A DNA stretch of 11,839 nt from Pseudomonadota bacterium. Its GTDB lineage: Bacteria; Pseudomonadota; Alphaproteobacteria; Rhizobiales; Hyphomicrobiaceae. Location of the stretch: assembly GCA_023410905.1 (NCBI GenBank), contig JAEYPL010000339.1:1-11839 (forward strand), written 5' to 3'. How positions within the stretch are numbered: the first letter of the stretch is position 1; each line of letters starts with the position of its first letter. The notes under the pieces are model-generated. The model was not told the DNA's origin. It saw nothing but the letters and a program-made list of their open reading frames with translations, and searched no databases. A program made the translations under genes and the position numbers. Of the stretch, positions 6,738 to 11,839 are shown one piece after another.

Positions 6738-8080
6738 CACAGAACCTCCTTCAGCGCTGCGGCAAAGGCCGCGCGGTCGTCGTCGGTATTGATTTCGGTG
6801 GATGCGACGAGGATCAGATCGGCGAGATCGGGCTTGTCGGGTTCGAGGCGCGACACAGGCACACCGCCGAGAACACCCTTGCCGACGAGCTTTTCGATCA
6901 CGTCGGCGGCCTTACCCGGCACCTTGACCGTGAACTCATTGAAGAACGTGTCATTGAGCACGCTCACGCCCGGCACCTTGGCGAGACGTTCCGCGAGATC
7001 GCAGGCATTGGCGTGATTGAGCGCCGCAAGTTTGCGCAGTCCCGCTTCGCCGAGCAGGGTCATGTGAATGGTGAAGGCGAGCGCGCACAGGCCCGAGTTC
7101 GTGCAGATGTTGCTCGTCGCCTTCTCGCGGCGAATGTGCTGCTCGCGCGTCGAGAGCGTGAGCACATAGCCACGCTTGCCTTCGGCATCGACCGTCTCGC
7201 CGGCGAGGCGGCCGGGCATCTGGCGCACGAACTTCTCGCGGGTCGCGAAAAGGCCGACATAGGGTCCGCCGAAGTTCAGGCCGTTACCGATCGACTGTCC
7301 CTCGGCGACGACGATATCGGCACCCATCTCGCCGGGTGACTTCAGCGCGCCAAGGGCGACGACTTCCGTCACGACGACGATGAGCAGTGCACCTTTGGCG
7401 TGCGCGGCGCCAGCGATGGAATTGAGGTCGCGGATCGTGCCGTAGACGCTGGGATACTGCACGACGACGCAGCTCGTCTCGCCGTCGATGGCGCCGGCCG
7501 TATCCTCTTTGCCGAGCGGATCGGGCGCGAGTGCCGTCACTTCCGAGCCGCCATACTTGGCGAGCGTCTCCGTCACGGCGCGGTAGTGCGGATGCAGTCC
7601 GCCGGAGAGCACAGCTTTCTTCCGGCGTGTGATCCGGTGCGCCATCAGCACGGCTTCCCCGCACGCTGTCGAGCCGTCGTACATGGAGGCATTAGCCACA
7701 TCCATGCCGGTCAGCAGCGCGACCTGCGACTGGAATTCGAACAGCACTTGCAGCGTGCCCTGCGTGATCTCGGGCTGATAAGGCGTGTAGCTCGTCAGGA
7801 ATTCAGAGCGCTGGATGAGATGATCGACGCTCGCCGGCACATGATGACGATAGGCGCCCGCACCGACGAAGAACGGCACCGATCCCGCCGCGATGTTCTT
7901 CGCGGAAAGACGGCCGATCTCGCGCTCGACAGCGATCTCGCTTTGCGTCTTGGCGAGGGCCGGGGGTGACTTCAGCAGTTTGCCATTGGGCACATCGGCG
8001 AACAGGTCGTCGATGGCCTTGACGCCGATCTTCGCGAGCATGTCCGCCCGGTCGGCCTCGTCGAGGGGAAGATAGCGCAT
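6737..8080 (-). CDS. gcvPA: Glycine dehydrogenase (decarboxylating) subunit 1
   Basis: The N-terminal half of the PLP-dependent glycine decarboxylase, 447 residues, normal for the split form. Family segments visible are FVGAGAYRHHVP (about 71-82), TSYTPYQPEITQG (about 96-108), NASMYDGSTA (about 130-139) and the later TSNICTNSGLCAL. It lacks the PLP lysine, which GcvPB supplies, so it must work as a heteromer. ATG 8080 is preceded by GAGAG seven bases upstream. The gene begins 24 bases after the OsmC-like gene and overlaps gcvPB by one base. Its last codons contain the Shine-Dalgarno sequence of gcvPB. Expression should follow the glycine riboswitch at the head of the operon. Confidence 0.97.
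   Translation of the reverse strand: MRYLPLDEADRADMLAKIGVKAIDDLFADVPNGKLLKSPPALAKTQSEIAVEREIGRLSAKNIAAGSVPFFVGAGAYRHHVPASVDHLIQRSEFLTSYTPYQPEITQGTLQVLFEFQSQVALLTGMDVANASMYDGSTACGEAVLMAHRITRRKKAVLSGGLHPHYRAVTETLAKYGGSEVTALAPDPLGKEDTAGAIDGETSCVVVQYPSVYGTIRDLNSIAGAAHAKGALLIVVVTEVVALGALKSPGEMGADIVVAEGQSIGNGLNFGGPYVGLFATREKFVRQMPGRLAGETVDAEGKRGYVLTLSTREQHIRREKATSNICTNSGLCALAFTIHMTLLGEAGLRKLAALNHANACDLAERLAKVPGVSVLNDTFFNEFTVKVPGKAADVIEKLVGKGVLGGVPVSRLEPDKPDLADLILVASTEINTDDDRAAFAAALKEVL
6744..6751 (-). promoter_or_regulatory. Strong ribosome binding site of gcvPB
   Basis: AAGGAGGT on the minus strand is fully complementary to the 16S tail. It is encoded within the last codons of gcvPA and placed about six bases before ATG 6737. 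It decides that start and supports translational coupling of the two subunits. Confidence 0.8.
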
Positions 8081-8104
8081 GGTCGGACTCTCTGCTGCGT
8101 ATGG

Positions 8105-8584
8105 TCAGTGGTGTGCGGACATCCCGGCGATGGTGACTGTCGCGCGGATGGAATTGGCGATGTAGCACTCGGCGTGCGCGCGCTCGTGAAGCGCCGCGAT
8201 GTCGGCATCCGTCGGTTGCTTCTCGCCGGCCCACGCGATCTTCGGATCGAGTGTGATCACGGAGATGTAGAGCTTGCCCGCCTCGTTCGGCGTCATCACG
8301 CCGGTGGCGGTGTCGCTGTAGCTGTCGACGACGAAGCCCTGCCGCCCCGCGAATGCGAGAAAGAAAAGCATGTGGCAGGACGAGCAGGCCGCGACGAGCG
8401 CCTCCTCGGGATCGACGGCATCGGCGCGCGACATGGGTGGCTTGACGGACGACGGCGCGGGCGAGGCCGGCACGACGACACCTTCATCGAAGCGCCACTC
8501 GTGCGCGCGGCTGTACTTGTTGTCCGTGAAGACAGCGCCGACGGGGCGCTGCCAATGCACGGTCGCCTGATAGGTGTGCGACAT
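8105..8584 (-). CDS. OsmC/Ohr-family organic hydroperoxide reductase
   Basis: A 159-residue OsmC-family protein, a thiol peroxidase that reduces organic hydroperoxides in the cytoplasm. The family cysteines are C70 (in SSCHML) and C130 (in HAECYIAN). E60 precedes C70 by ten residues, the Glu-Cys spacing of Ohr, and R26/R31 (SRAHEWRF) are candidates for the catalytic arginine. An additional C67 sits three residues before C70, where relatives I recall carry Leu. ATG 8584 is chosen because MSHTYQATVHW is the usual family start; the longer in-frame reading simply runs back through gcvH in another frame. The gene starts eight bases after gcvH and ends 24 bases before gcvPA, so it is a true operon member. 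Ohr/OsmC proteins are reduced by lipoylated proteins, and GcvH is one; a link to the glycine system is inference. Confidence 0.92.
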   Translation of the reverse strand: MSHTYQATVHWQRPVGAVFTDNKYSRAHEWRFDEGVVVPASPAPSSVKPPMSRADAVDPEEALVAACSSCHMLFFLAFAGRQGFVVDSYSDTATGVMTPNEAGKLYISVITLDPKIAWAGEKQPTDADIAALHERAHAECYIANSIRATVTIAGMSAHH

Positions 8585-8592
8585 GGCGCGTC

Positions 8593-8967
8593 TCAGCCGT
8601 TCTTGGCGAAGTCGTCGTAGGCCGCGCGGTCCATGAGCGCGTCGAGCTCGGCTGGGTTCGAGAGCTTGACCTTGAAGAACCACGCCTTGCCCTCGGCATC
8701 CTCGTTGACGAGACCCGGTGTGCTCGCGAGATCGCCATTGGCCTCGATCACCTCGCCCGTGAGCGGCGAATAGACATCGCTGGCTGCCTTGACGCTTTCG
8801 ACGACGGCGACGGCTTCCTCGGCCGCGACCATGCGGCCGACCTCGGGTACTTCGACGAACACGACATCGCCGAGCTGATCCTGGGCGTGAACCGTGATGC
8901 CGATCGTGGCGATGTCGCCCTCGACGCGGATCCACTCGTGATCCTTGCTGAACTTCTCGATGGCCAT
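8593..8967 (-). CDS. gcvH: Glycine cleavage system H protein
   Basis: The lipoyl carrier of the glycine cleavage system, 124 residues, normal length. K60 in the VESVKAASDVYSP segment is the lipoylation site. The N-terminal FSKDHEWIRVEG and the GDVVFVEVPEVG segment are typical of H proteins. It receives the aminomethyl group from GcvP, presents it to GcvT, and is reoxidised by the L protein, which is not encoded in this window. ATG 8967 has AGGAG six bases upstream. It lies 35 bases after gcvT and eight before the OsmC-like gene. Confidence 0.98.
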   Translation of the reverse strand: MAIEKFSKDHEWIRVEGDIATIGITVHAQDQLGDVVFVEVPEVGRMVAAEEAVAVVESVKAASDVYSPLTGEVIEANGDLASTPGLVNEDAEGKAWFFKVKLSNPAELDALMDRAAYDDFAKNG

Positions 8968-9002
8968 GAATTGCTCCTGATTGCAGGTGTTCGGGGAAAG
9001 AT

Positions 9003-10145
9003 TCAGCGGACGTAGCGGTGTGGTGTGAAGGGCATGTTGGCGATCGTTGCCGGCAGCAGCTTTCCGCGAACGACAAGCTGGACGGCCGTGCCGAGCTCGG
9101 CGTGCGCACTCTCGACGTAGCCCATGGCAACAGGGCCATTCACGGACGGCCCGAAGCCGCCCGATGTAATGGTGCCGATCGGCTTGCCGCTCATGTCCTG
9201 GATCTCGGTGCCTTCGCGCGCGGGCGCGCGGCCTTCGGGCTTGATGCCGACGCGGCGACGGCTGGGGCCGTTCGCGAGCTCGGCCTTGATGCGATCCGCA
9301 CCGGGGAAGCCGCCCTCATCGCGGCGGCGCTTTTGAATGGACCACTGCAGGCGCGCCTCGATGGGCGAGGTGGTGGTGTCGATGTCGTGGCCATAGAGGC
9401 AGAGGCCCGCCTCGAGACGCAGCGAGTCACGCGCGCCGAGGCCGATGGCTTCGACCTCAGGTGTGGCCGTCAGCAGGCTCCAGACCTTGGCGACATGCGC
9501 ATTCGGCACCGCGATCTCGTAGCCATCTTCGCCTGTGTAACCGGAGCGCGTGAGGTGCACGGTCTGGCCGTCGAGCGTCGCGAAGCGGCCGCTCATGAAA
9601 GTCATGCTTTCGACGCCGGGAATGAGCTTGGAGAGCACGGCGACCGCGCGTGGTCCCTGCAGCGCAATGAGTGCGTGGGCGTCGTCCACCTCGAGGCGCA
9701 CACCTGCAGGCAGGTTCGCTGCGATATGCGCGTAGTCGGCATCCTTGCAGCCGGCATTGACGACCAGCAACAGCGATCCATCGTTCTCCGCGCCCTCGGG
9801 ACGCGTGATCATGAGATCGTCGAGAATGCCGCTGTCCGCCGCGAGGAGCTGCGAGTAGCGCTGCTGACCAGGCTTGAGGTTCAGAATGTCGGCTGGAAGA
9901 AGCGCTTCGAGCGCGCGCGCCGTCGTCGCGTGATCGGGTCCACGCAGCCAGCAGATACCCATGTGGCTCACGTCGAAAAGGCCGGCCTTCTCACGCGTCC
10001 ACAGATGCTCCTTGAGCACGCCGAGCGGGTACTGCACGGGCATGTCGTAGCCTGCGAACGGCACCATTTTGGCGCCGGCGGCGACGTGCAGATCATAAAG
10101 GGGAGTCCGCCGGAGCGGGGCGCTGGAAGTCGGATCGGCGCTCAT
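9003..10145 (-). CDS. gcvT: Glycine cleavage system T protein (aminomethyltransferase)
   Basis: Transfers the methylene group from aminomethyl-lipoyl GcvH to tetrahydrofolate, releasing ammonia. The 380-residue form has the expected segments: PLYDLH near the start, GYDMPVQYP (about 32-40), FDVSHMG (about 57-63), the folate-binding stretch YSQLLAADSGILDDLMI (97-113) with acidic D109/D110, YTGEDGYEI, and LGARDSLRLEAGLCLYGHD, ending with the C-terminal barrel domain. ATG 10145 is chosen because MSADPTSSAPLRRTPLYDLH looks like a family N-terminus. An in-frame ATG at 10184 would add 13 residues but sits in the loop of a hairpin. Neither has a good Shine-Dalgarno sequence, which fits control by the riboswitch just upstream. 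First gene of the operon. Confidence 0.97.
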   Translation of the reverse strand: MSADPTSSAPLRRTPLYDLHVAAGAKMVPFAGYDMPVQYPLGVLKEHLWTREKAGLFDVSHMGICWLRGPDHATTARALEALLPADILNLKPGQQRYSQLLAADSGILDDLMITRPEGAENDGSLLLVVNAGCKDADYAHIAANLPAGVRLEVDDAHALIALQGPRAVAVLSKLIPGVESMTFMSGRFATLDGQTVHLTRSGYTGEDGYEIAVPNAHVAKVWSLLTATPEVEAIGLGARDSLRLEAGLCLYGHDIDTTTSPIEARLQWSIQKRRRDEGGFPGADRIKAELANGPSRRRVGIKPEGRAPAREGTEIQDMSGKPIGTITSGGFGPSVNGPVAMGYVESAHAELGTAVQLVVRGKLLPATIANMPFTPHRYVR

Positions 10146-10173
10146 CGTGACGAGGTCCACGCGGCTCTGAGCC

Positions 10174-10191
10174 CGCGCGACCATTCGCGCG
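10174..10191 (-). promoter_or_regulatory. Hairpin between the glycine riboswitch and gcvT
   Basis: A 7-bp perfect stem (CGCGCGA / TCGCGCG) with a four-base loop that contains ATG 10184, an in-frame alternative start of gcvT. It begins 12 bases after the second aptamer's closing strand. It is a candidate part of the expression platform, acting by hiding a start codon or as a U-less transcription stop. This role is inferred from position only. Confidence 0.4.
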
Positions 10192-10203
10192 AACCGGAGC
10201 CCC

Positions 10204-10409
10204 CTCTGTCACGGAACCTGAGAGATTCCGGTCTTTCGTCACGCTGTGACGATCGACCTTACTCCTTCGGTGAGCCGGCCTTGCCACCGGCTGCTTTCCA
10301 GAGCGCCATCAATCTGCGGTCCTTTTGCCTGAGAGTTTCCGGGGCGGTTGCTCCTTCGGCGCCCGCACGCAGCTCAACGTGAGCCACGAGCCGATCTCTT
10401 CCGCAGATT
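10204..10409 (-). promoter_or_regulatory. Tandem glycine riboswitch (two aptamers)
   Basis: The minus strand carries two glycine aptamers in a row upstream of gcvT. In aptamer 1 (10311-10409) a 9-bp P1 is formed by AATCTGCGG and CCGCAGATT, the core GCCGAAGGAGCAA is at 10360-10348, and CTCTCAGG is at 10335-10328. In aptamer 2 (10204-10303) CTCTG pairs with CAGAG, the core CACCGAAGGAGTAA is at 10272-10259, and CTCTCAGG is at 10224-10217. Its variable stem is a 6-bp hairpin, CGTCAC-AGC-GTGACG. The short linker and repeated core are diagnostic of the gcvT-element class, which normally turns on glycine cleavage when glycine is abundant. The platform should lie in 10146-10203. Confidence 0.97.
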
Positions 10410-10424
10410 TCGACTGGCAGGTTG

Positions 10425-10452
10425 AGCATAGGCGACCCGCCGATGCTGTCAA
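10425..10452 (-). promoter_or_regulatory. Sigma-70 promoter of the gcv operon
   Basis: A consensus -35 TTGACA (10452-10447), a 16-base spacer and a -10 TATGCT (10430-10425, four of six consensus bases) lie on the minus strand. Initiation about seven bases downstream, near 10418, would begin the transcript less than ten bases before P1 of the first glycine aptamer, a natural fit. Confidence 0.75.
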
Positions 10453-10477
10453 TCGGTGCACGCCGCCATGATGCGGG

Positions 10478-10508
10478 AAAAACAGACAGGTGCTGCCGGT
10501 CAGCCGGC
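10478..10508 (-). terminator. Weak terminator candidate of the lipoprotein gene
   Basis: A 5-bp stem GCCGG / CCGGC (10508-10504 with 10499-10495) has a four-base loop that includes the stop codon. A T5 run (10482-10478) follows 12 bases later on the minus strand. The distance from stem to T-run is too long for a standard intrinsic terminator, so readthrough into the gcv operon is possible. Confidence 0.25.
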
Positions 10509-11156
10509 GCCCGGGGCGGTCTGCTCGAAGCCGACGAAGACATCGATATCGCCGGGACGTGCGCCTTCGGGAATGTCGAATGTCACTGTCCGAACTTGCG
10601 AGAAATAGCCGATCGGATTGTCGATCGTGACTTGTGCCTCGACGCTTGTCCGGTCGCCGCCGATGGATGCGCGCTTGGAATCGCGCACGGCGACCTGGAC
10701 GGGCAGATGGACTACGCCGGGACGGCCGCGCGGTCCGAGCAGGATACGTCCCGAGAAGCCATATTTCACGGTAACGCGGCCACCTTCGATGCTGCACTCG
10801 CGCGCGGTCCGCGTGATCTCGCCGCGATGCACGACGCCGAGGCTGTCGCCGGCGCGGCCGGGCTCGTAGATGGTGACGTGGTGGTCGCGCGAAGCCACCT
10901 GGAAGCGCGGACAGCCGTGGGCAACCCCGCCGCCGGAGCTCGCGCCATCGGTTTTGGCGGAGGAGAGCAGACTCTGCTCGGTGACCCGCCCGGACGACCC
11001 TGTCGAGCCCGTACCGCCGAACATGCCACCGCCCATGCCGGACGTGAGCGTGGACATGCCGCAGCCTGATAGCATCAGCCCTACGGCCGAGATTGCAAGA
11101 AGGCGCACGCCAGCAAGCCGGCTCGCCGAGCGAAAAGTACGCGAATTCCCCGTCAC
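10500..11156 (-). CDS. Predicted lipoprotein of unknown function
   Basis: A 218-residue protein with a basic N-terminus, a hydrophobic stretch (about residues 15-30) and a lipobox LMLSGC with the acylated cysteine at C32, so it is probably exported and lipid-anchored. A glycine/serine/methionine-rich linker follows (about 33-70). The C-terminal beta-rich domain (about 75-215) has two cysteines (in HGCPRF and ARECSI), which could pair, and segments VTVKYGFSGRILLGPRG and DIDVFVGFE. It recalls a conserved Hyphomicrobiales lipoprotein group without assigned function. GTG 11156 is chosen because GGGGA lies four bases upstream and the signal sequence then starts properly. ATG 11195 is possible, and longer forms would run under the ispH start. 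The gene is divergent from ispH. No convincing promoter was found between the two. Confidence 0.75.
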   Translation of the reverse strand: MTGNSRTFRSASRLAGVRLLAISAVGLMLSGCGMSTLTSGMGGGMFGGTGSTGSSGRVTEQSLLSSAKTDGASSGGGVAHGCPRFQVASRDHHVTIYEPGRAGDSLGVVHRGEITRTARECSIEGGRVTVKYGFSGRILLGPRGRPGVVHLPVQVAVRDSKRASIGGDRTSVEAQVTIDNPIGYFSQVRTVTFDIPEGARPGDIDVFVGFEQTAPGAG

Positions 11157-11364
11157 GCGGTCCCCATTCCCATAGGATGACAGTGCCCCTGCCATCGCAT
11201 TCGTCACTACCGGCGCCCGCGCTCCGGCCGCAAGAGAGCGAGCCCCATTGCTCTTGATTTTATTCGACAACTGTAGCACCTCGCTCAAACCCGTGCCAAG
11301 CTGCGATCCAGGCGGAACGCCCTGCTGCTCGCGCGGCTCGCTCCAACGTCGGCTCGACATCACC

Positions 11365-11839
11365 ATGCCCGAACGCCCGCCGCTGACCATCCTGCTTGCC
11401 GCTCCGCGCGGTTTCTGTGCTGGCGTCGACCGAGCCATCCAGATCGTCGAGCTAGCGCTCGCCCGATTCGGCGCCCCGGTCTACGTGCGCCATGAGATCG
11501 TTCACAACCAATTCGTGGTCGAGAACCTCCGGCGGAAAGGCGCCATATTTGTGGAGGAGCTCAACGAAATTCCGGAAACGGATGCCCCTGTGATATTTTC
11601 GGCGCATGGCGTGCCGAAGGCCGTTCCAGCCGCCGCCCGGCTCAGGAACCTCTTTTACCTTGATGCGACCTGCCCGTTGGTCTCGAAGGTCCACGTCGAG
11701 GCCGAGCGCCATTACGCCGCAGGCAACGAAATCCTCCTGATCGGCCACGCCGGCCACCCCGAGGTCATCGGGACCATGGGGCAGCTCCCCGAGGGGGCGG
11801 TGCGCCTCATCGAGACGGCCGAGGACGCGCGCACGATCG
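11365..11839 (+). CDS. ispH: 4-hydroxy-3-methylbut-2-enyl diphosphate reductase, 5' part
   Basis: The last enzyme of the MEP isoprenoid pathway, an iron-sulfur protein that reduces HMBPP to IPP and DMAPP. The first 158 codons are present and the gene runs off the window. Visible are the first cluster cysteine C18 in PRGFCAGVDRA, the HEIVHN segment with substrate-binding H47, SAHGV with H81, the second cysteine C103 in DATCPLVSKVH, and the HAGHPE segment with H131 and E133. The third cysteine lies beyond the end. ATG 11365 is the only reasonable start and fits the family N-terminus; no clear Shine-Dalgarno sequence precedes it. It is the only plus-strand gene here and is divergent from the lipoprotein gene, with about 208 bases between. 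Confidence 0.97.
   Translation, partial: MPERPPLTILLAAPRGFCAGVDRAIQIVELALARFGAPVYVRHEIVHNQFVVENLRRKGAIFVEELNEIPETDAPVIFSAHGVPKAVPAAARLRNLFYLDATCPLVSKVHVEAERHYAAGNEILLIGHAGHPEVIGTMGQLPEGAVRLIETAEDARTI

Noticed and set aside
8585..9139. Upstream extension of the OsmC-like reading frame to 344 codons
   Set aside because: The extra part is gcvH read in another frame. The OsmC family start at 8584 is clear, so this is not a fusion protein.
9018..10382. Long plus-strand open frame of 454 codons
   Set aside because: It is antisense to gcvT and the riboswitch, its product is rich in Arg, Ala, His and Asp with no known motif, and it is explained by the codon bias of the high-GC gene opposite.
10259..10543. 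Minus-strand open frame over the riboswitch
   Set aside because: It lies across highly conserved RNA structure, which explains the sequence better than coding does.
11157..11364. Possible divergent promoters between the lipoprotein gene and ispH (TAAAAT on the minus strand at about 11258-11263, TTGCTC/TGTAGC on the plus strand)
   Set aside because: Spacing and matches to sigma-70 boxes are too poor to report as features.

Overview
High-GC chromosomal window. Codon use, gene content and gene order suggest an alphaproteobacterium of the Hyphomicrobiales, perhaps near Hyphomicrobiaceae. Pointers are the alphaproteobacterial pair of a TauE/SafE transporter with a TIGR02186-type membrane protein, a large PodJ-like Sel1-repeat protein, and a two-subunit glycine decarboxylase. 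The taxon is inferred from gene content, not from a marker gene. All genes but the last lie on the minus strand, and none shows a frameshift or internal stop. I see no mobile element, CRISPR array, tRNA or rRNA.

Left part (1-2253): a GC-rich extragenic palindrome follows a two-gene unit. That unit is a TauE/SafE-family anion exporter whose stop codon overlaps the start of a TIGR02186 (Alph_Pro_TM) membrane-anchored protein. A 296-bp intergenic stretch upstream holds a weak promoter candidate and a bulged hairpin.

Middle (2254-5156): one 849-residue gene encodes a cytoplasmic coiled-coil/proline-rich region, one membrane span and four Sel1 repeats, an architecture resembling PodJ-type polarity factors. 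Its upstream region contains a near-consensus CtrA box.

Centre and right (5103-10452): a complete glycine cleavage operon, read gcvT-gcvH-osmC-like-gcvPA-gcvPB. A near-consensus sigma-70 promoter starts transcription just ahead of a clear tandem glycine riboswitch, and a 10-bp inverted repeat lies after gcvPB. T, H and the split P protein are present; the L protein (dihydrolipoamide dehydrogenase) is not, and is probably shared with another complex. The notable feature is an OsmC/Ohr-family peroxidase gene between gcvH and gcvPA. Ohr/OsmC enzymes are known to take electrons from lipoylated proteins, and GcvH is one, so the order suggests a functional link.

Right edge (10500-11839): a small lipoprotein of unknown function (minus) and, divergently, the 5' part of ispH (plus), which runs off the window.
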